Source: Candidatus Bipolaricaulota bacterium (GTDB lineage Bacteria; Bipolaricaulota; Bipolaricaulia; UBA7950; UBA9294). Taken from it: DNA of 28,110 nt. The stretch covers positions 1 through 28,110 of the forward strand of contig JAGGXO010000119.1 of NCBI GenBank assembly GCA_021163015.1. Reading direction: 5' to 3'. The notes beneath the pieces were generated by a model that worked only from the letters and a program-made list of their open reading frames with translations, was not told where the DNA came from and ran no database searches. The translations under genes and the position numbers were made by a program. Shown here in pieces: positions 1 through 7,116 of the stretch. Numbering within the stretch: position 1 is the stretch's first letter; every line of letters starts with the position of its first letter.

Positions 1-1
1 A

Positions 2-574
2 AACAGCGGCTACATGGGTATGGGGGAGCCGTTTCTGAATTACGACGCGGTGATGAAGTCAATCCGCATCCTGAATGACCATGAGGGATTCAACCTGGGG
101 GCGCGCAGCTTCACCATCTCCACAGTGGGGATCATCCCGGGGATCGAGCGCTTCACGGAAGAGGACTCACAGGTGAATCTGGCGATATCGCTGCACGCCG
201 GCGATGACGAACTGCGCACCCGCCTCGTACCGATCAACGTGCAGTACCCTCTATCGGACCTGATGGGCTCTTGCCGGGCCTACGTCAGGAAGACGCACCG
301 CAGGCTCACCTTCGAGATCGCTCTGATCGACGGGGTGAACGACAGTGGTGAAGATGCGAAGAAGGTAGCCAAGCTCCTCGCAGGCCTGCTGTGCCACGTC
401 AATCTCATCCCGCTCAACCCGATCCCGGGATCGATCTTCCTCTCCAGCCCACGCGAGCGGGTCGATGCGTTTGCACAGGAGCTCACAAGTGCGGGGATCA
501 ACACGACGGTACGCATGGGAAGGGGAGTGAAGATCAGCGCCGGCTGCGGTCAACTGCGAGCAAGATCAAGGTAG
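2..574 (+). CDS. rlmN: RlmN, 23S rRNA/tRNA adenine-C2 methyltransferase (3' part)
   Basis: The 5' end lies outside the window; the frame is open from base 2 and reads NSGYMGMGEPF, the family's NxxxMGMGEP motif. RlmN is a cytoplasmic radical-SAM enzyme that methylates C2 of A2503 in 23S rRNA and, in some bacteria, A37 of tRNAs. The visible part holds the second half of the radical-SAM barrel: the serine-rich SAM-contact stretch (SFTISTVGIIPGI), LAISLHAGDDELR, the NPIPGS loop, and the C-terminal ISAGCGQL whose cysteine is the methyl-carrying residue in the family. The CxxxCxxC iron-sulfur motif would be upstream and cannot be checked. The gene ends 18 nt before the convergent ycaQ stop, with no clear terminator between them. 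Identification is secure. Confidence 0.95.
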   Translation, partial: NSGYMGMGEPFLNYDAVMKSIRILNDHEGFNLGARSFTISTVGIIPGIERFTEEDSQVNLAISLHAGDDELRTRLVPINVQYPLSDLMGSCRAYVRKTHRRLTFEIALIDGVNDSGEDAKKVAKLLAGLLCHVNLIPLNPIPGSIFLSSPRERVDAFAQELTSAGINTTVRMGRGVKISAGCGQLRARSR

Positions 575-592
575 CAGAAACCAATCCTCAGA

Positions 593-1795
593 CTATTCTC
601 TTTCCCAGATCTCGCCGGTAGGAAGGACGATCCGCTCTCCGTCGAGGTATTCGAGGAAGCGCTGGAATCCATCATAGATCGCAGGATGCGACAACGAGAG
701 ACCCCTTGATTCCTCTTGGTATGATAGCACGTGGAGAGCCTTCTCCTCCCGCAGATAGCGCCCATCGAATCGCCCGACAAACCTATCACCACAGAGGACG
801 GGAAGAACGTAGTAGCCAAAGCGTCGCTTCGCTACCGGCTTGTACACTTCCCATACGTAGTCAAGATTCCACAGCGTCGCTGCTGCCGTGCGCGCCCACA
901 ACAGAGGATCGAGCGGTGCCAGAAAACGTACATCGGTCTCAATCGCCGTTCTCTCAGCCACCGCCAAGCTTTGTTGCGCGTCAGCGGGCGCGTAGAATAG
1001 CGTGTCGATCCCCTCAACATGGACGAGTGCTAATCTCTCGTCTGTCAGCAGCTGGTTCGGTACTCCATCCGAGCGCACTCCTTGCAGCATCGCCCACGCT
1101 TCCGCTCCCCCACGCGTTGGGAGCAGGCCAACCGTGCGCACACGTCCCAGCAGCAGGTACTCCAAGAACTCCTCCCTCGACGGAGGATCACCATCCAGAT
1201 GCTCCTGCGGGATGACTCGTTCCGTCAGATCGAAGTAGCGACGGTGGTTCTGACGGTGCGAGACGCTGATCAAACCGCGATTCCATAGGAGATCGAGCGC
1301 GGCATTCGCCGGCTTCGATGACCTCCAGCTCTTGCTGCTTACCTCATCTCCTTGGGCGATACCAAGCTTCTTCAGTTCCACACTGGAGATAGGACCATCA
1401 GCGATGACCGCCTCATGTACTCTCTTGACCGCATCCGGGTACGCGTGAGCAAGCTGATCGTCCCAGCAGCGGCTTCCTCCCTTGCTCATCAGAGCACGAA
1501 ACCAAGGGAATGATTCGATCGTGATCGCACAGAGCGCTTTGTCCCAGTATTCAAATCCGAGCCGCTCACGGTGAATCAGATCAAGTAACTCTCCCGGATG
1601 CACGCCTTCTACACGAGATTGAATTACAAGATCGTGATTACGGCCCATAACAGGGAGCGGATCGAGTTGGATGGACCCAAGATCGCGAAAGCTGGCAACG
1701 ATTCCCGCAGCCCCTGTTGGATAATCCCTTGCATGCAATCCGGTAGCATACAACTGGTAGAGACGCGCCTGCGACACGGTCCACTCTAGTTGCAT
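593..1795 (-). CDS. YcaQ/AlkX-type winged-helix DNA glycosylase
   Basis: This 400-residue protein matches the HTH_42 (winged-helix) family that includes E. coli YcaQ (AlkX) and Streptomyces AlkZ, glycosylases acting on alkylated bases and interstrand crosslinks. The family core is visible: SIQLDPLPVMGRNHDLVIQSRV (about residues 41-62), then the FEYWDKALC and FPWF segments. The catalytic position has Q43-L44-D45, the QxD form typical of the YcaQ branch rather than the QxQ form of AlkZ. The start is the ATG at 1795; its Shine-Dalgarno is weak (AGAGAA, about 12 nt upstream). It lies 82 nt downstream of the sigma-factor gene on the same strand, so co-transcription is plausible. Substrate range cannot be told from sequence. 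Confidence 0.85.
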   Translation of the reverse strand: MQLEWTVSQARLYQLYATGLHARDYPTGAAGIVASFRDLGSIQLDPLPVMGRNHDLVIQSRVEGVHPGELLDLIHRERLGFEYWDKALCAITIESFPWFRALMSKGGSRCWDDQLAHAYPDAVKRVHEAVIADGPISSVELKKLGIAQGDEVSSKSWRSSKPANAALDLLWNRGLISVSHRQNHRRYFDLTERVIPQEHLDGDPPSREEFLEYLLLGRVRTVGLLPTRGGAEAWAMLQGVRSDGVPNQLLTDERLALVHVEGIDTLFYAPADAQQSLAVAERTAIETDVRFLAPLDPLLWARTAAATLWNLDYVWEVYKPVAKRRFGYYVLPVLCGDRFVGRFDGRYLREEKALHVLSYQEESRGLSLSHPAIYDGFQRFLEYLDGERIVLPTGEIWERE

Positions 1796-1877
1796 GGTGT
1801 CATGTTTCTCTGGCGTTCATGGTGTGTTTGGGTGTGACAGGGCTCTTCTCGCCGCCTGATATGCAAGTGCATTTGGA

Positions 1878-2759
1878 TCAGTCGTTGAGCAGGCCGCGAT
1901 AGAAGTCGAGGGCGCGGTGTCCCCACGTCTCGCTGACGTGGTTCATCCCCTGTTTCACAAGCTGACGCGCTCTCTCGCGGCTGATGGACATGATCCTGCC
2001 TACATCGGCTAGATTGTACGGGAATCCATCCTCAATCCCGTAGTGTAATCGCAACGCGAATGCCTGCCGCGCAGGGAGTGCATCGAGAACCTTCTTGAGC
2101 TCATCGTGGAAGAGGAGACGCAGCGCCTCGCGTTCAGGAGAGAGGGCGGACTCGTCCTCAATGACATCTTCCAGCGCTTCGTCACCCTCACCACCAAGGA
2201 CGCGGTCGAGAGAGGTAATCTCGTTCACTTGTTTCTCTATCTGCCGCAGGCGATCGACCGACATCCCGAGCGCTTTGGTGATCTCTTCATCAGTTGAGGA
2301 CCCCTCACGATCGAGGGCGTGCATCTGCTCTAGCCGACGCACGGCACGGAACAGATAGTCGGGGATACGTATCATGCGTGAGTAGTCGGTGATCGCGCTT
2401 AAGATACCCCGCCTGATCCACCAAGAAGCGTACGTGCTCAGCTTATAGCCCCGCTGTACCTCAAAGCGGTCGACCGCCTCGATCAGGCCTATGTTCCCTT
2501 CCTGGATTAGGTCAAGGAGAGGAAGCCCTGCGTCGGTGTACTCCTTGGCAATCTTCACGACGAGACGAAGATTGGCGGTGATCAACCGCTCGCGTGCACC
2601 ATCGATCCCATCATCCATGGCAAGCGCCACCTCGCGCTCCTCCTCCGGGGAGAGGACCGGGAAGCGAGCGATATCACGAAAGTAGGCATTGAGAACATTG
2701 ACCGTGTCGGATGCCGCGGAACTTCTCATAGTCTGGCCTCGCTCTGTCATTTCACTCAT
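1878..2759 (-). CDS. Sigma-70 family RNA polymerase sigma factor (alternative)
   Basis: This 293-residue protein has sigma regions 1.2 through 4 but no large region 1.1 or non-conserved insert. Region 1.2/2.1 begins near residue 20 (VLNAYFRDI), region 2.2 is LLDLIQEGNIGLIEAVDRFE, and region 2.3-2.4 is YKLSTYASWWIRRGIL followed by RMIRIP. Region 4 carries a helix-turn-helix (LADVGRIMSISRERARQL) close to primary factors. At the positions of E. coli Q437 and T440, which contact the -10 element, it has R117 and L120, so promoter preference probably differs from the housekeeping factor. The start at 2759 is supported by GGGAG 9 nt upstream. It lies 47 nt downstream of pus10. It could be a group 2/3 factor; I see no anti-sigma gene beside it. 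Confidence 0.9.
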   Translation of the reverse strand: MSEMTERGQTMRSSAASDTVNVLNAYFRDIARFPVLSPEEEREVALAMDDGIDGARERLITANLRLVVKIAKEYTDAGLPLLDLIQEGNIGLIEAVDRFEVQRGYKLSTYASWWIRRGILSAITDYSRMIRIPDYLFRAVRRLEQMHALDREGSSTDEEITKALGMSVDRLRQIEKQVNEITSLDRVLGGEGDEALEDVIEDESALSPEREALRLLFHDELKKVLDALPARQAFALRLHYGIEDGFPYNLADVGRIMSISRERARQLVKQGMNHVSETWGHRALDFYRGLLND

Positions 2760-2780
2760 GTTGACGGTCTCCCGGAACAG

Positions 2781-2810
2781 ACTTTACGCTACAAGAAGGG
2801 TGATCTTCAA
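2781..2810 (-). promoter_or_regulatory. Possible promoter for the sigma-factor gene
   Basis: On the minus strand TTGAAG (2810-2805) and TAAAGT (2786-2781) are 18 bp apart, each matching consensus at 4 of 6 positions. It overlaps the end of pus10 and sits just before the sigma-factor start, so it could give that gene transcription independent of pus10. The match is moderate and may be chance. Confidence 0.3.
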
Positions 2811-4063
2811 ACCGAAGCGGGGAACGCAGATGCGCTAACGTCAATAACATCAAGCTCTGTGACCAGTGCTGGAACGCCCAAGACTCCACTTAGGCTGGGC
2901 ACCGTTCGCCCTTCATCGCCTGAGACGAGTTCCTTGATGTATAGGCCGCCTTCCCCTCGCAGGGTAAGCTCTACTTCCTGCTCGGAGATGATCATCGCCC
3001 TTGCATCAATCAAACGACGGACGCGCACGAGATCCGCACGACGATGCGCCACGCGTCGCGGGGTGCGCTGATCAACCTGGCCAATCAATGAGGATACAGC
3101 AGCCAGCAATTTACCTTCCTCGACAGGAGAGGCGAGCGAGACACGAACTCGATACGTCTTCTCGGCATGTGTCTCCTTGACAAGAGCGACCGTGTCACGG
3201 GAGGTAAAACGCAAATCATTCACCTCAACTTTGCCCTTCGCAGAGATGTTCACTTGCTCTCTGAGGAACACTAAGTCAAGGCTTCGCATGTGTGGAGAGA
3301 CAAGTTCCAGGACAAACGGGCGCCCGTTTCCGAGCATGCGGGCATCTATGTCTTCGCGTCCAGCACCGTGCAGGTATGCTTCATCCGACCGTGCCGCAGC
3401 AAGAAACGGAGCGGCGATCAGTTCCTCCACCGATTCTGGGTACTGCTTCCCTGTGTAATTACACGCCGCGCATCCTCTCCCTTTGCATTTGCGACAGGGC
3501 CACCGAGTCTGCGGAATCCCGCGCAGGAGTTTCTGGTATCTACCGTAGATATACAGCGAACGCACCTTCAGGTCGATCCGGTCAGACGAAAGATCGATGA
3601 CAAACGAGAGGTGTGGGCGCTCAAAATCGACCGTGCCATGCCCAACGTGCGCTTCAAATGCCTTTCCTATCTCCCTGTTGAACGCATGTTTGAGTGGCTC
3701 GTAGGTATCGGTTGGGTAGCGCTCCACAAACAACTTCTCCCCTTGAATGATGCGTGCAGACGGTTTCACTCCAAACAGATAGCTTTCAAACTCGACCCCA
3801 TCACTCATGGCTGAAGCCCGCTTCGCCAACTTGTCAATGTGCTTAAAAGCCCCACCGCAGACCCAGCACGTTCCTAACTTCCCTTCTGTGCCACTTATAG
3901 TTAGCATCGTCCGCAATGCGCTGCCCCTCTCTGCGTTTGACAGGCCGTGCCCTAGCTTGGCGTACGCACGCCCTAAGCACTCGTCACAAATCGGGCCTGC
4001 ACGCACAATCTGCTCTGCCATTGCCAGCACATCATCAGTCAAACGCAGCTGCTCATCAGTCAT
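2807..4063 (-). CDS. pus10: tRNA pseudouridine synthase Pus10 (archaeal type)
   Basis: Pus10 makes pseudouridine at position 54 and/or 55 of tRNA in archaea and some eukaryotes; bacteria normally use TruB for position 55. The 418-residue length fits archaeal Pus10. Visible marks: an N-terminal four-cysteine site (CDEC at 26-29, CWVC at 66-69), a second cysteine cluster (C180, C183, C188, C191) followed by YTGKQYPESVEEL, the catalytic segment HGAGREDIDARMLGNGRPF (222-240) with D228 aligning with the GRTD aspartate of TruA, then RTPRRVAHRRADLVRVR and IKELVSGDEGRTVPSLSGVL near the C-terminus. No key residue looks missing and there is no frameshift. The start is supported by GAGGAAG 5 nt before the ATG. 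It is the first gene of a minus-strand set with the sigma factor and glycosylase. Confidence 0.93.
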   Translation of the reverse strand: MTDEQLRLTDDVLAMAEQIVRAGPICDECLGRAYAKLGHGLSNAERGSALRTMLTISGTEGKLGTCWVCGGAFKHIDKLAKRASAMSDGVEFESYLFGVKPSARIIQGEKLFVERYPTDTYEPLKHAFNREIGKAFEAHVGHGTVDFERPHLSFVIDLSSDRIDLKVRSLYIYGRYQKLLRGIPQTRWPCRKCKGRGCAACNYTGKQYPESVEELIAAPFLAAARSDEAYLHGAGREDIDARMLGNGRPFVLELVSPHMRSLDLVFLREQVNISAKGKVEVNDLRFTSRDTVALVKETHAEKTYRVRVSLASPVEEGKLLAAVSSLIGQVDQRTPRRVAHRRADLVRVRRLIDARAMIISEQEVELTLRGEGGLYIKELVSGDEGRTVPSLSGVLGVPALVTELDVIDVSASAFPASV

Positions 4064-4189
4064 TCACACTTCCTCAACCCCTCATCACTTGCATTTCTCC
4101 GCGGAGAGCATCCCCCGGTGTGGAGCCATTTTACATAATAGAACGCCAAGCCTCACTTAGTAAGCCAGAAAACTTCCAGACAAGCAAGC

Positions 4190-4218
4190 TTGACTTTCGA
4201 CGCTTTTTGTGGTATCAA
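4190..4218 (+). promoter_or_regulatory. Promoter driving the c-di-GMP riboswitch
   Basis: TTGACT (4190-4195) and TATCAA (4213-4218) are separated by exactly 17 bp, a good sigma-70 promoter. The predicted start site, about 4225, falls a few bases before the first conserved riboswitch bases, which is where a riboswitch promoter should be. Confidence 0.7.
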
Positions 4219-4230
4219 TCAGCTACTCGA

Positions 4231-4309
4231 TAATAGCAAACCCATGTGAAAACTGGGGACGCAAAGCTACGGGCCTAAAGGGAGGAATCTATGGTCGCCG
4301 GGTTGCCGA
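4231..4309 (+). ncRNA. Cyclic-di-GMP-I (GEMM-I) riboswitch aptamer
   Basis: The RNA has the full GEMM-I signature in order. AGCAAACC is followed by a hairpin, CCCA-T-GT, GAAA tetraloop, AC-TGGG (about 4241-4258). Next comes the invariant GGGACGCAAAGC (4255-4266), then the second arm with the tetraloop receptor halves CCTAA (4274-4278) and TATGG (4290-4294), and the closing GCCGGGTTGCCG (4297-4308). GCAA near the 5' end (4236-4239) can pair with TTGC (4303-4306). The GAAA tetraloop docking into the 11-nt receptor is the defining tertiary contact of this class, which binds cyclic di-GMP and controls downstream genes. The second arm is enlarged and holds GGGAGGA. What it controls is less clear than its identity. 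Confidence 0.92.
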
Positions 4310-4746
4310 AAGTGATGCTCACATGCGTGACATCATTGGGAAGGCACGCTGTACAGCGTTTTCTCGCGTTATTGTTATGGGCTATTCTGATGGTCCATCA
4401 TAGATGTAGTCCTCTATCTGCATGCAATTCTAGTTGTTTGTCTGCAACTCGATTCCGGCGATGCTGTGCGTTCTTCTTTCCAGGACATATCCATTATCTA
4501 TCACCTTACAAAATAGAATCTAATCAGGCGGCTCTGGATGATGCTCTCCATCTGTTTCTCTCCGGGCGACTGGAAGCATACCTGCACGTGGGAACAGAAA
4601 AAGATCTGGGGGTTATCCTAAACGATCTATCCACACATGAGCTATCTTTCCAGAGCCGCCACAATCAAGCCCCAAGAAAGGTTCAAGTGATTTCCACTCC
4701 CTCTGTCAAGAACCACAACCACCTCCTTACCGTGCTCTCCCTGTGA
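4291..4746 (+). CDS. Small uncharacterised ORF downstream of the c-di-GMP riboswitch
   Basis: I do not recognise this 151-codon frame. Its first ATG (4291) is preceded by a strong Shine-Dalgarno (GGGAGGA, 4280-4286), but both lie inside the riboswitch aptamer, whose receptor consensus itself contains ATGG, so the start may be coincidental. In-frame ATGs at 4315 and near 4390 lack a Shine-Dalgarno. From the second Met the protein would have a basic N-terminus, a hydrophobic stretch (RFLALLLWAILMV) and then many cysteines, loosely like a signal peptide; the C-terminal half is polar. It ends 37 nt before a strong hairpin. For the gene: position after the riboswitch and a 456-nt open frame. Against: odd composition, no known family, and a start fixed by RNA structure. 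It could be a chance frame. Confidence 0.35.
   Translation: MVAGLPKVMLTCVTSLGRHAVQRFLALLLWAILMVHHRCSPLSACNSSCLSATRFRRCCAFFFPGHIHYLSPYKIESNQAALDDALHLFLSGRLEAYLHVGTEKDLGVILNDLSTHELSFQSRHNQAPRKVQVISTPSVKNHNHLLTVLSL
4312..4363 (+). promoter_or_regulatory. Possible riboswitch expression platform (two hairpins)
   Basis: Immediately after the aptamer, GTGATG-C-TCAC / GTGA-CATCAT (4312-4336) can form a 10-bp stem with one bulge and an ATGC loop. It is followed by ACGCT-GTAC-AGCGT (4346-4359), running straight into TTTTCT. The second resembles a short intrinsic terminator. Together they could be the regulated output of the GEMM aptamer; no alternative pairing with the aptamer was folded, so this is tentative. 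Confidence 0.35.
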
Positions 4747-4783
4747 ATCCTACACCTCCTTGTGCCTTCACAGGCGTACCTCC

Positions 4784-4818
4784 GCAGGCGAGTCCAAGAC
4801 ATGGACTCGCCTGCTTCT
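4784..4818 (+). terminator. Perfect 12-bp hairpin, probable terminator
   Basis: GCAGGCGAGTCC (4784-4795) and GGACTCGCCTGC (4803-4814) are perfect inverted repeats around a 7-nt loop, followed by TTCT. The U-tract is short, but the stem is very stable. It lies 37 nt after the small riboswitch-linked ORF and 125 nt before the transporter gene, so it would separate the riboswitch transcript from the transporter operon. It might also be a barrier or protein-binding palindrome. Confidence 0.55.
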
Positions 4819-4901
4819 CCACATGGTGCATTGCAGCAACCCTGATGGCGGGAGCAGCATCGCCGGGAGCTTACCTTCCAAGGGGAGAGCCTTCTCTTCC
4901 A

Positions 4902-4930
4902 TTGCACGGCCTATGTGCATGCTGTAGGAT
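4902..4930 (+). promoter_or_regulatory. Possible transporter promoter, near-leaderless
   Basis: TTGCAC (4902-4907) and TAGGAT (4925-4930) are 17 bp apart; the -35 is weak (3 of 6) and the -10 fair (4 of 6). The -10 ends 8 nt before the ATG at 4939, so a transcript from it would have almost no leader. The same AGGA bases could instead be a Shine-Dalgarno on a longer transcript. Confidence 0.3.
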
Positions 4931-4938
4931 GTTTGTTC

Positions 4939-6240
4939 ATGAATCCAGGAATCTGGCCACTCATCATCTCGTCGCTGCTCTTCGTCCTCACGTACGTGGG
5001 AATACTCTCAGAGAGGATCCATCGTGCGATTGTTGGCCTGGTCGGGGCTGTTCTGATGATAATCGTGGGTACTTGGCTTCGTTTCTACACCGACGTCGAA
5101 GCAGTAGAAGCCATCGACTTCAACACAATCACTCTCCTTCTTGGGATGATGCTCATCGTCGGTATTCTCAAGAAGACAGGCTTGTTCACATACCTTGCCA
5201 TCCGCGTGGCCAAGCGCACTCAAGGAAGCCCGTGGAAGCTGATGATCCTTCTCGGCTTATTTACGAGCCTCGTCTCCATGGTCCTGGACAACGTCACCAC
5301 CATCATTATCGTCGCACCGGTCACCTTATCTATCGCTGAGGTCATCGGAGTAAGCGCTATTCCCCTCTTACTTGGGGAGGCCCTCCTGTCAAACATCGGG
5401 GGGGTGGCGACGCTCATCGGGGATCCACCGAATATCCTCATCGGCTCAGCTGCCGGGCTCTCCTTCAATAGCTTCATCGTGCACCTAGCACCGATCGTCC
5501 TCATCGTCTGGGTGATCGTGCAGGCGCTGCTGCTGTTCATCTTTCGCAATGAACTGAGACAGCATCCGAAGAACCTCTCTCAGATAGCCAAGCTAAACCC
5601 AGCCCGTGCCCTCACGGACCGCAAGACAGCTAAGAGAATCCTCATCGTCCTCGCCGGTACAATTGCTCTCTACTTCGTCCACGATACCCTTCACCTTAAC
5701 CCTGGTCTAGTCGCGCTGCTCGGCGCATCGATTGGGCTCCTGTGGATACGCCCATCGCTCGACGAGATATTGAACGAGGTGCACTGGGACATACTCATCT
5801 TCTTCATCTCCCTGTTTATCATTGTCGGGGGACTGGAAGCAGCGGGAGCGCTAGAGATCATTGCAAACCAAATCGGTGCACTGACCGGACACGGAATGAT
5901 CATCGCCGTGCTCGCCGTGCTGTGGATCAGTGCGATCATGTCAGCTGTGGTCGACAACATCCCCTTCACTATCGCCATGCTCCCGATAATCTCCAGCCTG
6001 CAGAGTCAAGGAGTGAACGTGGCCCCACTGTGGTGGGCGCTCGCTCTCGGCGTTGGATTCGGGGGGAACGGAACGCCAATCGGATCGACAGCGAGCGTCC
6101 TTACCGTCTCTATCAGCGAACGCACAGAGACACCCATTACATTTCGATTATGGATTCGCAGCGGGGCGATAACATCCTTTGCTAGCTGCCTTGTCGCGAG
6201 CGCTCTCTTGATCCTCGCGCTTAAGCTTGGCCTTATGTAG
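4939..6240 (+). CDS. ArsB/NhaD-type (ion transporter superfamily) permease
   Basis: This is an integral inner-membrane protein of about 433 residues with roughly ten or more hydrophobic segments in two related halves. The first half contains SNIGGVATLIGDPPNILIGS, the hallmark of the ArsB/NhaD/SLC13 transporter group; the second has DNIPFTIAMLPII and GGNGTPIGSTASVLT at the equivalent place. Relatives move arsenite, Na+/H+ or dicarboxylates, and the sequence does not settle which. I take the ATG at 4939 (AGGA 9 nt upstream) over the GTG at 4915, which would only add eight residues (VHAVGCLF) and has no ribosome site. It is followed after 21 nt by the MBL-fold gene. No arsenic-resistance genes are nearby, so a Na+/H+ or anion role is at least as likely as arsenite export. 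Confidence 0.85.
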   Translation: MNPGIWPLIISSLLFVLTYVGILSERIHRAIVGLVGAVLMIIVGTWLRFYTDVEAVEAIDFNTITLLLGMMLIVGILKKTGLFTYLAIRVAKRTQGSPWKLMILLGLFTSLVSMVLDNVTTIIIVAPVTLSIAEVIGVSAIPLLLGEALLSNIGGVATLIGDPPNILIGSAAGLSFNSFIVHLAPIVLIVWVIVQALLLFIFRNELRQHPKNLSQIAKLNPARALTDRKTAKRILIVLAGTIALYFVHDTLHLNPGLVALLGASIGLLWIRPSLDEILNEVHWDILIFFISLFIIVGGLEAAGALEIIANQIGALTGHGMIIAVLAVLWISAIMSAVVDNIPFTIAMLPIISSLQSQGVNVAPLWWALALGVGFGGNGTPIGSTASVLTVSISERTETPITFRLWIRSGAITSFASCLVASALLILALKLGLM

Positions 6241-6261
6241 AATCCCGCAGAGGTGATAGCG

Positions 6262-7116
6262 TTGTCCCTTCCCAAGATAATAGATACGCACCAGTTTGGC
6301 AGAATGCGTGAAGGCGCGGCCTACTACATATTTGGCACACGAAGTGCCTTAGTTGAAAGCGGGACATCTCTCTCTGCGCCCTACATCATCGATGCACTGC
6401 CGGATGCTAATCTGGATTACATCTTCGTAACCCACGTTCACCTCGACCATGCCGGCGGGGCAGGAGAACTGGCACGTAGATACCCACATGCGTCAGTTAT
6501 CACCCATCCACGTGGAGCGAGGCACCTGGCCGACCCGACTCGCCTAGTGGAGAGCGTGCGCAAGGCGACAGGAGAGATGTTTTCTCTTTACGGAGAGGCA
6601 ATCCCAATCGACGAGGGCCGTGTGCAGCCCGCAAGGGACGGGGAGCGCTTCGATCTGGGGGCCGGGATCACCATCGAGGCGATCTACTCCCCCGGTCATG
6701 CGCCACATCACGTTTGCTTCTTTGAACCCAATAGACGCTATCTGTTCCTCGGCGATGCAGCAGGGGCGCTGCGCAACGGGGTGCTCTACTGCACGACTCC
6801 TCCACCCAGCTTCGATCTGGAAGTTAGCTTGTACACGATCGACAAGCTGCGCTCGCTTCACCCAAAGAAGATCTTCTACACTCACTTTGGCTCAGGAGAT
6901 AATCCAGATCGACTCCTGAAGAACTATTCTGATCTTCTGAAACGATGGGCGGAAGCGATCGATACGCGGCGCGGGCAGATGCCGCTCGCGGAACTGATCG
7001 ACGACTTGCTCGCCGATACGAACCTCTTTCCGACTGGATTCGATGAGCAACTGCGCCCGGAGCTTGCCATGTCAGTGCGTGGGATGTTCGGCTATCTGGA
7101 GCGAGTAGCACCGTGA
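6262..7116 (+). CDS. MBL-fold metallo-hydrolase
   Basis: This 284-residue cytoplasmic protein has the metallo-beta-lactamase fold. THVHLDHAGG gives the HxHxDH metal site (H58, H60, D62, H63 from the TTG start), SPGHAPHH supplies the next metal histidine, FLGDAAG the bridging aspartate, and YTHFGSG the last histidine. The family includes glyoxalase II-like and many uncharacterised hydrolases, so the substrate is unknown. I prefer TTG at 6262 because GAGGTGAT, a near-perfect anti-16S match, sits 8 nt before it; a GTG at 6253 lies inside that ribosome site. The stop overlaps the priA start (GTGA), so the two are probably translationally coupled, as part of the set that begins with the transporter. 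Confidence 0.88.
   Translation: MSLPKIIDTHQFGRMREGAAYYIFGTRSALVESGTSLSAPYIIDALPDANLDYIFVTHVHLDHAGGAGELARRYPHASVITHPRGARHLADPTRLVESVRKATGEMFSLYGEAIPIDEGRVQPARDGERFDLGAGITIEAIYSPGHAPHHVCFFEPNRRYLFLGDAAGALRNGVLYCTTPPPSFDLEVSLYTIDKLRSLHPKKIFYTHFGSGDNPDRLLKNYSDLLKRWAEAIDTRRGQMPLAELIDDLLADTNLFPTGFDEQLRPELAMSVRGMFGYLERVAP

Noticed and set aside
3290..3814. 174-codon plus-strand frame opposite pus10
   Set aside because: A shadow of the strongly supported pus10 gene; no family resemblance.
4209..4403. 64-codon frame running through the riboswitch
   Set aside because: It reads across conserved aptamer RNA bases in another frame and has no ribosome site.
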